From positions 1-64,000 of the forward strand of contig CAICTM010000329.1 of assembly GCA_903772945.1 (NCBI GenBank): DNA of 64,000 nt, read 5' to 3'. The notes under the pieces were generated by a model that did not search any database, was not told the origin of the DNA, and saw only the letters and a program-made list of their open reading frames with translations. The translations under genes and the position numbers were made by a program. Positions within the stretch are counted from its first letter, which is position 1; each line of letters starts with the position of its first letter. Shown piece by piece: positions 11,053 to 23,938 of the stretch. Source of the stretch: Seminavis robusta (taxonomy: Eukaryota; Bacillariophyta; Bacillariophyceae; Naviculales; Naviculaceae).

Positions 11053-14000
11053 GGTTGAGGATGGAGCTTTGTTAAGAAAAGGGGAGGGTGAAATGGTTGA
11101 AACTGAAAGGTCTTTTGGATTGTGAGAGGGAGTAAGGTTTCAACATCCAGAAGAAAAATTCTCTCCTCTCCTCCTAACTTCTGCACAGAGGAGAGGAGGT
11201 ACGGTGCCAGCTACATGTACAGCGTACATGTGGAGCTAATGTAGTCATGTAGCCGGTTGAAACGGTACCCGGCGATGTCTGTCCGCTACTAGAACATGTG
11301 TGCCTACATGTTCGTACTTCACTGGCTTTATTTGTAAAAAGATGAGTCGCGGGAGGCAACCGAATTCTGATTTTGGGAGCTTTTTGGTCAGTGGTGGACT
11401 GCAGAGCGGTGGTATTATTGCATTATTAACAATAGGTGTACTAGTATGAATACTGGTGCCCTTATGAGCTGATGAGCTGTACTCAAACGCAAGAATCAGA
11501 CTACTTAACGTTCTATAGCAATAAGTGTCATTGAATGTCAAATTTGAGTCTTTAAATCTTTGATTCTGTTTCTCAGTGTCCAAGAACGTCTTGGAATGCT
11601 AAAACGAGGCAGCAAAAATCACGTTTCGAGCTTACCCTTCGAGAAGCTTCTTGAAGGGCCCCAAAAGTCATGCGTTAAGACTTGCTTGCTCCAGAGATTT
11701 AAAGTCACAGTCTTCATTGATGAGAAGGTCACTTTCATCCTTCTACAAGCTTTTCTAAAGGGCGCCACTCTTGTCGTACCAGTCCTTTGCTTTACCTACT
11801 GGTACCATCACCTATTACAACGCTACTCTACGCTGTAGCTAGTAAGTTACCGAGACGGAGCAGCGACCTTTCTACGCGACAACGAAGCTCTACGAATCGA
11901 ATCGAATAGATTCATAAATCCAACTTCTCCTACTTCATGGCTGCAAAGTTCGCTTGAAGGATGCTGCTACATCTTGCTCGCAACGGTAAGAACGAAAGCA
12001 TCAACACAGAACACAGCTACATGTAGATATATAATGTACATCTAACTATCGGTGGTAGCGGCAGGAGCTCGGTGCTCGGTAAGCATCCCAAAGCTCCCCA
12101 AACCCCAAAATTAGTCTAATCAAAGACTTACTTGAGAGAGAGAGAGATCTCCGAGTTCTGATTCTGATTTCTGATACTAGCAAAGGCTCTTTGAAGTTTT
12201 AAGTGCCTTCGTTCCTTCGTTGTATCACGAACCTCGAAGAACTCTATGTGTCGGTGGACAAGAGGGTCCAAGGTCGTTGGTACTCCAGTACAGTCTACGT
12301 ACCAGCTTTGAACTTTGAAGAGACAAAAAGGAGGCAGTTTGCATAGCTCTGTTTGCCGTGTCGTTCTTCCAATATCAGCGACGGCATCTTACTCCTATGG
12401 GTGAGTACGACGGCATAACAGTTAGCTGTTGCTTTCTATGGCCTGTTCCTCCCTCCTCCAAGAAGCAGCCCTTTGCTGGACAGCAAGAAGCCTCCTCCAC
12501 CGTGAGTGATAGGAGCTGGTTGCCATTATCAAAGCCCGCAGCAGACTGGTCGTAATGGCCAACATCAAAAGCATGGGATTAATATCCTTATTATGTTGGT
12601 TGGTGGCAAAACTGGCTTTTGCTGATTAGGACAGCTTGACTTCTTGTCATTCATACTATAGTATTTCAATCATACCGGTACTGTAGGCTTGCTGGATAGG
12701 AAGAGCAGCCCCATATGCACTACTGCCTCCTGAGCTCAACCTGCCTACAGTGTGGACGCCACCACTGGGCGATTGTTCTATGCATTCCTTCGGCAATCGA
12801 CAATTGAATCGTTCGATCATTCGACGTACATCGCTCGTGCTGTGGCTGGCTAGTAGTGAAACAGACGGATCGTATGTTTCTACCAGGGTTCCTTTCTTTG
12901 GCCATTCTGCAATGCAACGTACCGGTACTCCACATAAGATTTCTACAGGGGTTCCTTTCTTTCAGTACCGTACTCTGGCAAAATCTGCAACGTGTCTGCT
13001 TAGCTCTGCCTACACCGTCCAAACCGTCCAAACAAACCGCCACCAGTACCAGATTTCTTCCCAGCTTCCTTTGTTTTGGCACCTTACACAACTTTGGCCT
13101 CTAATAATAAGAAAACAAACGAAAACTCCAGCGCAGCCAAAACCTCCACTTCGGCCGCGGCTACAAGCTAGAGTTAACTAGTTTGAGTTGGGATTTCGGA
13201 GTGACTCGACTGACTCGTCACGACTTACTTGACTCGACTGAGACTCCCAAGACTCCAAGGTCTGAAACAGGGCTCGACGAATTTTGAAAGTTTCACTTTT
13301 GTGAAATTATCAGTTTCAGCAAAACGTGAAACTTGCTTCCGCTTCCCCTGTAAAAGTGTCGTTTGTGTACCGTAGCTGTTGTACTGTAGAAATCAAGTTT
13401 GCATTTCATTTTTGTACACCTTTTACACTCCAAACTCCACTACAAGAAAGCGAGCCCTGAGATTTTAGAAAATGTTAAGAAATTCTTGATACTGAAATAG
13501 CACCACCTTGTAAGAAAGCTTCCCAGTATTGAGACCTCAAAGGATATAAATACTACTAGTCTGACACCATGAAAATGCTTCAAACTTGGGTGATCTCCGT
13601 CTCTATTTGATCCAACCCAATTTACGAGTCCAGCGCAAGTTGGACCAAAAGGCCCAGGTGCACTGGGTGTATTCAAGTACTACGGCTGCTTGACCTAGAA
13701 GCATTGCAAGGAAGTCTTCTATGCTGAAATTGGCTTGTTTTGTTAGAAACAATCTGAGGGGCCAAAATGGTGCTGCTTGGTAAGAAAGGCCCATGGCTGC
13801 ACTGAATTTAGAGATTTCTTATGTGGGTTTTGAGTGTATTTGACCATCCAACGTTCCATGGGGTCGAATGACTCCACCGATGACTTCGGTCTTCGAAGAT
13901 GCGAACAATGACCGCTTTGGCAAACAGCAAATAAATAAGAGTTATTGGGATAACCTCTTATTAATACTTCGATTGCATCTGATCTTCACCAGCTCAAAGA

Positions 14001-14993
14001 AGGAATTAGAAGCTATGTCGACGTTGCACAGATAAGATATCACAAATAAATAACCACAAAGATCAAGGGTATCTCGTTCAGGTGCTGGTTCAAGAACTTC
14101 AGGTGCACAATGAACGAACTTTGTCCTGAATACTTAGAAAGGCTTTCTCCGAGCGGTACAGTATTAGGCTACTCGAGTAAATAGTTTGGCCATTTTAGGA
14201 TTACTGTAGTGCAGACTGTACACGTGTACTAGTCGGCATTTTAATTAATTAATGGGTTAACATCGTATTTGTGAATAATTCTTTCTCAAGAGTTCTGGAA
14301 ACTGCCCCTGGTAATCGCATTGAACTGCCACCATTGCCTCAGTTGATGAAATCATTGGTTTTTTCCAATATTTTGGCATTTTGATTCAATTCTAAAACCA
14401 AATTTTGGTATATTTTTAAAAGTGAATCTAGGTATTTTTTCCCTGGATCTGTGTAAACGGTATTGCCAAATGGACTAAATAATAATTTTTACCACTGTCA
14501 ATTTATCGCATTTGGAGCTTCGTTTTTACCTTTTCTAAGGTTCAGTAATTTTTATTTTTCGACTTTTTATCCCTCTCGGAAGCAATAGCTAACAATGCTC
14601 AGCTGCATCAACAAAATTAATAATGATCCGTCGAGACCTGGCAGATAGCATTCACTGAAACAATCATCAACCAACTATGTTGCGGCAACTGCTTGTAGTT
14701 AGTACGCAGTACGCAAGTAATTGTTATGCAGCCGTACCGGTACTAGTACCGGTACTGCTCGCTGCCGTGGACATGGCCGACGGATGTTGCGAGTTGAGAA
14801 CCCCGCTCTCGCAAGCTATTGTAGTAAGTACGAGAGTACCGCTTGCCGTTGTTGTTCCCTGAGGACTACTCCCATCAATGACTTCCAGCTTTCCTACTAG
14901 CATAATCCACATAACCTCATTAGTCGTCCTACTTTTGTTTTTGGTCGCTTCCTCGCAAAAGCAATTATACATCCTCGCGACAGCACCAGTACA
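11053..14993. other. Long intergenic region, no convincing gene
   Basis: About 3.9 kb of AT-rich and repeat-word-rich DNA. All ORFs are short, lack family features and compete with overlapping frames. Around 12890-12970 a near-duplicate GGGTTCCTTTCTTT phrase occurs twice about 64 bp apart. The right end includes the presumed promoter of the cyclase gene starting at 14994. Confidence 0.6.
14734..14755. repeat. Perfect 22-bp palindrome upstream of the cyclase gene
   Basis: Two copies of GTACCGGTAC separated by TA form an exact 22-bp palindrome, about 240 bp upstream of the start codon at 14994. It could be a protein-binding site or only one example of the palindromic words that are common here. 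Confidence 0.7.
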
Positions 14994-17900
14994 ATGGCGA
15001 GCCGAAGCATGACAGGACGTGCTCATCTATCTCTACTAGTAAAGTTGGTTTTCGTGTTGGGGCTGTTGGGTACCAAGTTTGTGGGAGCAAGCATTGAAAA
15101 GGAAGTTCAGGTGTCGTACGTTTTAGAGCCCTTCGAGTCGAAGAAAAACGCCACGGAAGGCGAAGACTATGAGCCCGGAAGCGATGAGCACTTGATCTTG
15201 CAGACGACGAACAACCCCAAAGTATCGTGGACGAATGATGCTCTCTTTGGCAAGAGGGCCATCAATATTGAGGTGCCAACGGTAAGCCAGTCGGGAGTGA
15301 CATGGTTGGTCGACGACGAAAATTCCCCCTATAACTGTATGGGGGCGTCCTACCTTTCTTTCTGGTACAAGTTGCCCAAGGCGCAACCGGAACTTTCCAT
15401 TACTCTGACTGTGTGGGACAGCTCTAAATGCGACAGTAACTGTACAAAGTTTGACAATTTGGAAGCCTATCCCATTGGCCCATTGGTGCTCGAGCACTTT
15501 GATGCTGAATCATGGCAGGAAATTCGGGTGGACCTTCCTATCCTCGATATGCGTTTGGATCGCATCAAGGGCTGGGGATTTTCGTTTGATAATGAAGCCG
15601 GTGCCAATGCTGCCAGCCCTCTCGACGACAAGTCTGCTGTGATTGTTGACCATGTTGCTTGTGTCGGAGGAGGTGACTTGGTCAGCGCAGCTTTTAAGTT
15701 TGGGAAGCAAGAGGAACAAGAAACATTCCAAGATTCAGTATCCAGCAATGTGTGGGTACCAGAATATTACAAATCCGACACTTCAGAGAATGAAACTCGG
15801 GTTCAGTTGGAAGATGGAAAGCTGTCCATGGACTATGTGGTGCAAATGTCAGAGGATTGGGGTGGGTTCTTGAGCTATCGCCACCTTGCGCCTGCAAACT
15901 CGTACTACAACCTCTCCCAAGCAACCCAGTTGACATTGGACTACATGGTTCAACAGCCATGTTCCGCTCCTGGAAGGGCACACCTCCGGTTGATTATTTA
16001 TGATGGCCAAGACTGCCCTTCTTTCTGCTCTGATTCCAACAAGAATCTCGAAGGCTTCTATGCATTTGAACATGTCTTGGATGATCTGGCCCAGACATCC
16101 TTCAGCGTTGAACTGGAAGGAACCGATGATTCATCAAGCCCTTTTTGGCTCACAGGTTGGGTGGGATCTGTGCACAACAGTGTTCTGGATCCTGGCAATG
16201 TCAAAGGCTTCACACTTGAGATAAACATTGACTCTCAAGGCATGCTGGGATCCTTGGCATCTGGCCATGTGGCTGTTGGCGAATTGGTTGCATCCAATAA
16301 TCCCATCGGGTTGCAATCAGGGGACATTCAGGTTTCTTACGTGCTGGAGCCATTTGAATCCAAGGTTGAAAATGTCACAGGCCAGCCCTACCAGCCAGCA
16401 GAGGGGGAACACTTGATCTTTGCCACGACAGATGACCCTAAACTGGATGTAACTTGGACAGATGAAGCAAGCTTTGGGGACTGGGGCATCAACATTCAGC
16501 TGTCACCAAGCGCCTCATCAAACGTTGAGGGACCTAGAATCACATGGATTGTTGATGATGAAAATCCTGCCTACAACTGCAGGGGTGCAACCTATCTCTC
16601 ACTTTGGTACAAGGTGCCTGTTGAACAGCATGGTCTGGAATTCACATTGATCTTGCTTGATGAGGCTGCTTGCACTGTGAATTGTACAGATCCAGAAAAT
16701 CTTCAGCCCATCCTTGTAGGGCCCTTCAATCCAGTTTCTTCTCAAGACTGGAAGGAGCTAAGGGTGAATCTCCCAATTCATGACTTACACATGGATCAAA
16801 TAAGGGGCTGGGGGCTCTCCTTCCAACACAGGGAGGCACAGGATTTTGGCCAAACAGAAGGTTCTAGTGTGCACATTGACCACGTAGCTTGTGTTGGGGG
16901 AGGTGATTTGGTCAGTGCACCTTGGAGCTTTGGTGCTCCCGGACAGGACAACTATGAAGAGGGTTACTCAAAGCAAGTGTGGAGATCAACATACTATGAA
17001 TCTCCAACCTCCGAGAATGAGACCCAAGTTGAGCTGATAGATGAAATGCTCTCAATCAATTATGTGGTTGAACAGACAGAGGATTGGGGTGGGTTCCTGA
17101 GTTTTGGCCACCTTGCACCAGCAAACTCCTACTACAACTTATCCCAGGCAACAGAATTATCATTGGACTACATGGTTCAACAGCCATTTTCTATGCCAGG
17201 AAGATCACACCTCCGGTTGATTGTGTATGATGGCCATGACTGCCCTGCAAACTGCTCTGACTCAAGCAAGAACACAGAAGCATACTACTCATTCAGCTAC
17301 GTCTTGGATGATATTGCCCAGACAAGTTTTAGCGTCGATTTGGAAGGGACTGATGATTCATCAAGCCCTTTTTGGCTGACTGGCTGGGTGGGATCTGTGC
17401 ACAACAGTTTTCTGGATCGAGCCTACATGAAGGGTTTCTCCCTTGAGATCAACATTGACTCTCAAGGGATAGTTGGGTCTCTAGGTTCGGGAATGCTTGT
17501 GGTTGGTAGAATGATGGCATCCAATAATCAAGCAGCATTTCTGTCTGATGATGTTCAAGTTTCTTATGTGCTGGAGCCATTTGAGTCCAAGATTGAAAAT
17601 GTCACAGGCCAGCCCTACCAGCCTGCAGAGGGGGAACACTTGATCTTTGCAACAACAGAGTCCCCTTCAGTGGATGTGTCTTGGACAGATGAGGCGATCT
17701 TTGGTGAAAAGAGCATTAGCATCACCCTAGCGCCGAATGCCACATCAGCTCATGCAGTTACTACAGCCACATGGATTGTTGATGATGAAAACCCTGCCTA
17801 CAACTGCAGGGGTGCAACCTATCTCTCACTTTGGTACAAGGTGCCTGATGAACAGAAGGGTCTGGAATTCACATTGGTCTTGTTTGATGAGGCTGCTTGC

Positions 17901-20900
17901 ACTGTCAATTGTACAGATCCAGAAAATCTACAGCCCGTCCTTGTAGGGCCCTTCAATCCAGTTTCTTCTCAAGGCTGGAAGGAGCTGAGGGTGAATCTCC
18001 CAATTCATGACTTGCACATGGATCAAATAAGGGGCTGGGGGCTCTCCTTCCAACACATGGAGACACAGGATGTTGGCCAAACAGAAAGCTCTACTGTGTA
18101 CATTGACCACCTAGCTTGTGTTGGGGGCGGTGACTTGGTTAGTGCACCTTGGAACTTTGGCGCTCCAGGACAGGACAACTTTGAAGATGGTCTCTCAAAG
18201 CAAGCGTGGAGATCAACATACTACAACTCTCCAACCTCCGAGAATGAGACCCAAGTTGAGCTGATAGATGGAATGCTCTCAATTGATTATGTGGCTGAAC
18301 AGACAGAGGATTGGGGTGGGTTCCTGAGTTTTGGCCACCTTGCACCAGCAAACTCCTACTACAACTTATCCCAGGCAACACAATTAACATTGGACTACAT
18401 GGTTCAAGAGCCAAGCTCTAGTCCGGGAAGGGCACACCTCCGGTTGATTGTGTACGATGGCCATGACTGCCCTGGAAACTGCTCTGACTCAAGCAAGAAC
18501 ACAGAAGCATACTACTCATTCAGCTACCTTTTAGATGATGTCGCTGAATCAAGCTTCAGTGTAGAACTGGAAGGGACTGATGATTCATCAAGCCCTTTTT
18601 GGCTGACTGGCTGGGTAGGATCTGTGCACAACAGTGTTCTGGATCGAGCCTACATGAAGGGTTTCTCTCTTGAGATTAATGTGGACTCCCAAGGTACAGT
18701 TGGATCTTTTGTTTCAGGAACCTTAATGGTTGGCAGAATGGTAGCATCATCTGGCAAGCAGGAACAAGTGGGGTTGAAGACAACAGATATCACGGTTGAA
18801 GAGGGATTGCTTTTTCGAAATGACGGAGGCTCGTTTCAAATGGTAGAGTTTATTGACCGGGAACAATGCCAAGAGTTGTGCTTGGGAGACTCGAGATGCG
18901 TGTATGCCTTTGCAGACAGACGAGATTGCTACATGGCGTCATATCTTGAAGAAACTGACGTTGATATATCCACGACGGCACAAGAAGAAGACACATATAC
19001 CTCTTTTTGGGTGAACACGGCCGGCCGAAGAGGAGAATTTTGCGACCTCTGCGAGTGCCATGCAGAAGATCGAGTCATCGATTGCAATGGGCGAGACTTG
19101 GCCGTGGTTCCGAAATCATTTTCTCCACCTCCACGCGACGGCCAAGATGCTTGGATGCCGCGAATCATCGATTTGAGTGGCAACCCACGGTTGCTCGTGA
19201 TCGGCGCGGGCTCCTTTGATGACATATCAGACTATCTTGAAGAAATTGTCCTGCCGGAAGGCCTTCTCTATCTCTCCTCAAGCGCAGTAAAGAACTTCAC
19301 CGTCCTGGAGAGCATCGTTGTAGGGGATCGCCTCAAGAACGTTGTCGATCACACATCCGGCTTCTTTGCGGATGTTTGTTGTGGTCTGGGCGATCAAGGG
19401 TCGGAGTTGACTTTCTGTGACATGCAAGTGGACCACCCAGGAAGGGACTCGCTATATTTCGACTTCGTTCAATATGTGGGGGGCAACATTCAGAAATTGG
19501 AGCCTAGTTCCGAATTCGGGTCGGAAGGTGCCGAGAGTGCCGAGAAATGTGCTGAGTTCTGTGCTTTGCACAAAGACTGTCACTAGTAAGTTTTCCATCT
19601 TCTTGTCAGTGGATGTTAACCTTGCAAGGGAGCCCATAAGTTGACTTAACCACTCTATTCCTTTGAATCGCAGTTTCGCTTTTGACCAACGGTATCAAGA
19701 AGCCGAACACACATGTTTCCTCTTGGACGACATGGAATCATCCAACCACATTTGTTGCGACGGGATCAACGATTATGCTGATCTCGACCGAACCATTCCT
19801 GGCTGGACATCAGGAGTGGCTCCACGGACTCGCAGCAAGAAACGCGACGCCGTTGTCCTCGTGACGCCAACATCGTTGAAGGCGGAACAGGCCAACGATT
19901 ATCGAGTCGAGTTTAGACTTGCTTTGGGCTCGAAACCGCTCCGAGGTGCTGTTTGGATCGAGCCAACTATTGAATCTTCCACGGACCTCGATTATACTCT
20001 TTCTCCCACCAGGATTGCACTCTATGACAACTCCAGTGTTGCAACCGTTGCGATCCATATCCGCAACCCGGAAATCATTAAGGGAGTTGGCGAGACTTTA
20101 GTTGTGAGCAACAAACTGGAATCCTGTGATTCGGCGTTCACTGCACTGGATACCGAAGCAAGCAATGTCTATGTTCAGGTGCTGGTGCCTCAGGAAGCGG
20201 AGAACGATCTCTCGTTAGTAGTGGGCGTATCCATCGCTGTTCTGGTGATTGTGGTGGGCCTTGCGGTCTACGTGGTTGTCGACCGCCGCCGACTCGCAAG
20301 GTATGCCAAAAAAGAGTTGGAAGACTCAGAGAGAGATGAAGTTGAAGAAGTTAGGAAAACTATTCGGAAGGACAGCATTCGCATAGACATTGCCAAAGGT
20401 GCTATGTTAGTGACGCTGGTGACTGCGGGAATTGGAATGACTGTATGGGGAGTTGGTATTCAACTAGACGATGCTTCTATGGACCTTCAGGAGCAACAAC
20501 CAGATTTGGTTTCAGAGGTTGAAGAGTCTTCATCGACGTCTGCAAGTGCCTTCCCGTATGTTTTGGCAGTTGTTTTTGCCTTCATACTCATTGGTTTCAT
20601 GGTCTATGACTGGTTGGTTAGAATCCGGAACAGAAAACTTGTTCTCAACGCGGCAAAGTCTGGTGAAATCATGACGACGATGTTTCCAGATCAGATTCGC
20701 AAAAAGCTACTCGAGGATACAAAGACAAATAAGAAGGCCAGTCGCGAGAAAGGGAAAGAGGGTCAGGCAGATGAAGGTCATGCCTTGGCGGATCTCTATC
20801 CCAGTACTACGGTAGGACTCGACAATCTGTCTGGCTGTCCACTCATCATACGTTACTAACCTTTCTTCTTTGATTATAGATCTGTTTCATGGATGTACAG

Positions 20901-23900
20901 GGCTTCACTGCCTGGGCGTCTTCCAGGCAGCCTCATCAGGTAAGGATTGCATTGAAGGGGACTATCACGTCGTTTACCGTGCTTCCTCACCCTGCAGGTC
21001 CCATCATCTGCAAACACGATCAGGTTTTTCAACTCCTTGAGGCCGTATTTGGTGCTTTTGACACAATTGCCAAGGCAAACAAAGTTTACAAAGGTGAGTA
21101 AGACAAAGCAGACGCCAAAGATTTTGAAATTGATATTTCTCAAAGTTCGTTTTTCAAAAGTTGAGACCATCGGAGGTAAGTGCTCAGATTGGCTAGCATT
21201 TTCGAAACGGCATGGAACAAAACTCAACTGTTTCTTCGTTACTGCCTACACCAAAACTGTAGATTCCTATGTTTGCATTACAGGTGAGCTGAGAGTGAAC
21301 GTAAAGGCCAAGATAGCCATATTCGCTCTGCCCGAAATCGTTCCCTCATTTCAATGATACGTCTTTCTCGTCGGCAGGTGCACCTGATTTCCAAGAGGAC
21401 CACGCTGAAAGGATGTGCCGTTTTGCAAGCCGTTGCACGAAGAAGTTTAGATCATTAAGTCGGAAGCTAGTTGCGTCCTTGGGACCTGATACAGGCGAAC
21501 TCAACATCAGAGCTGGCGTTCACAGTGGACAAGTGGTCATGGGTGTTCTGCGCGGCTCAAGGGCTCGTTATCAACTTTTTGGGGACACTGTAAACTTGGC
21601 AGCCCGGATGGAGTCAACGTGTGAAGGTACGACATATTTTCGTCTTGGATGCCGCACACATCGTCCGCGATTGAATCATTCGTTCTGATTTTGCTACGTT
21701 GGGTTGATCCTACTGTGCAGCGGGAATGGTTCAAATATCGCTTGAGACTGCTGAGATCCTTCGTGATAAAGGTAGAGCGTCGTGGGTTATGCCAAGGGAA
21801 GACAAGGTGCATGCCAAGGGTATTGGTGTTCTTTCAACCTTTTGGTTAGTTATGTCTGCTGCAGGGAAGGGAAGAATGCTGGACGAAACCTCGAGCATGG
21901 GCACCACGGATCTCAGCAAGGCATCGCATGATCTCGACGAGCAAGGGGCAAAACTTTCTAATTTGATCTCGTGGAACACCGAGCAACTTCTTTTCTTGAT
22001 CAAGAAGATTGTCGCGTGTCGCCAAGGATCGCAGACGAACGCTGTGACTGATCGTCCAAACGATACTTTCAGTTTGAAAGATGACAGGACGTATCTCGGC
22101 GAAGTCGCCGAGATTATCGAACTTCCACAGTCCAGAGGAGTGGACTTTGAAGCTATAAACGTCCAGGACGTTGAGATTGATAATACTGTGGTCAAGGAAC
22201 TTCGCCTTCTGGTTTCCAACATCGCCTCTCTGTAAGTCCTCAGGGAGCCTCGTAGTTGAAGCCTTTACGTAAGCAACTCACATGGTTTGTTCCCCGTTGC
22301 CCTTTGTGCTTCAGCTACAACGACAACCCATTCCACAATGTAAGCTTCTTGTTAGTCTTCCCTCGTGGTGATCTCTCATGCAGCGCCGAACTCACTTCTT
22401 TTACAACCCCCGCGACCAGTTTGAACATGCCAGCCATGTGACGCTCTCCATCATCAAGCTTCTGTCGAGAATAGTTAAACCTTCAGAAAGAGAACTTGCC
22501 ACCAGTGACCTCAGCCTGCACGATCACTCGTACGGGTAAGCACAGAATTCGCTTTGCAATGCTTGCAGCTTGTGTCCATTTATTTCTTGTGCTGAATGTC
22601 TCACTGTTTTGTATCAAATCTCTAGAATCACCTCGGATCCGCTAACTCATTTCGCCGTGGCGTTTTGTGGCTTGATTCATGATGCTGTAAGTGTTGCTTC
22701 ACGTTTAGGGCACGTGCTTGTTGTTGAAGTTCACTGAAGCTGATATCAAATCGCGTCCTTCTTTGTGTTTCTGTTTGTGCCCCTGATAGGACCACCCCGG
22801 GGTTCCCAACACACAAATGATCAAGGAGGATCCCATTCTGGGTGCTCGCTTTGAAGAACGCAGTGTTGCGGAGCAAAACTCGTTAAGACAATGCTTTGAT
22901 CTCCTCAGCAGGGATGACTACAGCAATCTTCGTGACGTCCTCTTTAATTCCAATGAGGACCAAGATCGCTTCCGTCAGCTCGTCGTGAATAGTGTCATGG
23001 CCACCGAGTAAGTCACAAGCATGCGTTGATTCGATGCATCAGTATGGTTCTGGCTGCCCCTTACACAAACTGGCTCGTCTTCGTTACCTCTAGTATTTGC
23101 GACAAGGATCTCAAGTCGCTGCGAAACAACCGATGGGACACAGCTTTTTCGGAAGAAAAGAAAAATGAGCCTCGAGACATGACAGTGAATCGAAAGGCCA
23201 CGATTGTCGTAAGTCAATTCTGAACGATCTGGACCCAGTTGGATCCACAACCCCCTTTACCTCATGAGTGCTTCCTCTGCTTGTAGATTGAGCATTTGAT
23301 TCAGGCATCTGATGTATCACACACAGTAAGTGGACAAACTGCTGCTTCCCTGTTGGAGAAGAGGCATTTGTACCAACTTGTTTGATTCACGTGTTTCCCC
23401 CTTTCTTCATTCGCAGATGCAGCATTGGAACGTCTACAGGTGAGAAGACCACGTGTTGTTCGTTTGCTTGCATTCGCCTTGGCTCTTTTGTTCTCATATT
23501 CTGTATTGTCTGTCTGTCGGGCTTACCTACTTACTTTTCTATAGAAAATGGAATGAAAAGCTGTTGCAGGAGATGTACCAGGCCTACAAAGAAAGCCGTG
23601 CTGCGAATGACCCTACAATAGGCTGGGCCAAGGGTGAAATCGGTTTCTTTGACTTTTACATTATCCCTCTTGCCAAGAAATTGAAGGAGTGTGGTGTCTT
23701 TGGAGTGAGTAGTGATGAATACCTGAACTATGCACTGATCAATCGTCGCAAATGGGAAGTGGAAGGAGCTGCAATCACAGCCGAAATGGTGGCCCGCCTC
23801 AAGCAACAAGACTTGGTGGAAGAACAGGCCCCTCTCCCCCCTCCGAAGAACCTCACTTTTGAGTTGGACGGCATCGATGAAGTTGAAGAACTGGAAGAGG

Positions 23901-23938
23901 ATGAGGATGAAAAGGAAAGCTGCGATCTATCAGTTTGA
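14994..23938 (+). CDS. Receptor-type nucleotidyl cyclase and cyclic-nucleotide phosphodiesterase fusion
   Basis: Exons by my reading: 14994..19585, 19674..20811, 20880..20939, 21024..21093, 21161..21175, 21263..21283, 21378..21626, 21721..22231, 22315..22339, 22420..22535, 22626..22686, 22790..23007, 23094..23208, 23287..23325, 23417..23439, 23545..23938; 2,548 residues. Order: signal peptide (1-32), three ~407-residue repeats (38-1255), PAN-like segment, Cys-rich LRR-like segment, second PAN-like segment (near 1500-1560), membrane helices near 1709, 1773 and 1824, class III cyclase (about 1905-2105), HD phosphodiesterase (about 2220-2500), acidic tail. The cyclase keeps both metal Asp (CFMDVQGFT, IGDSY), guanylyl-type Glu (KVETIG) and the Asn/Arg pair (VNLAAR), but has Gln in YQLFGD. 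The phosphodiesterase keeps HNFEHASH, IHDADH and ASDVSH. It probably senses an outside ligand and makes and destroys cGMP. Confidence 0.85.
15105..18770 (+). repeat. Three tandem coding repeats in the receptor ectodomain
   Basis: Units start at 15105, 16326 and 17553, each with QVSYVLEPFESK. Every unit has two related halves of about 200 residues. The first holds WxVDDEN, a YNC..A.YLS.WYK.P core and VDLP or VNLP. The second holds DWGGFLS, LAPANSYYNLSQAT, HLRLI.YDG and FWLTGWVGSVHNS. The halves look like beta-sandwich, carbohydrate-binding-type modules, giving six in all; that fold is inferred. Units 2 and 3 are far more alike, also at DNA level, than either is to unit 1. Many NxT/S sequons are present. 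Confidence 0.85.

Noticed and set aside
15123-18414. Several minus-strand open frames opposite the large receptor exon
   Set aside because: They are shadows of the repeated coding sequence; they recur at the same place in each repeat and have no independent features.
22387-22419. Earlier acceptor adding about 11 residues before FEHASH in the first phosphodiesterase
   Set aside because: It would split the metal-site motif HNFEHASH, which is intact in the paralogue; the acceptor at 22419 keeps it.
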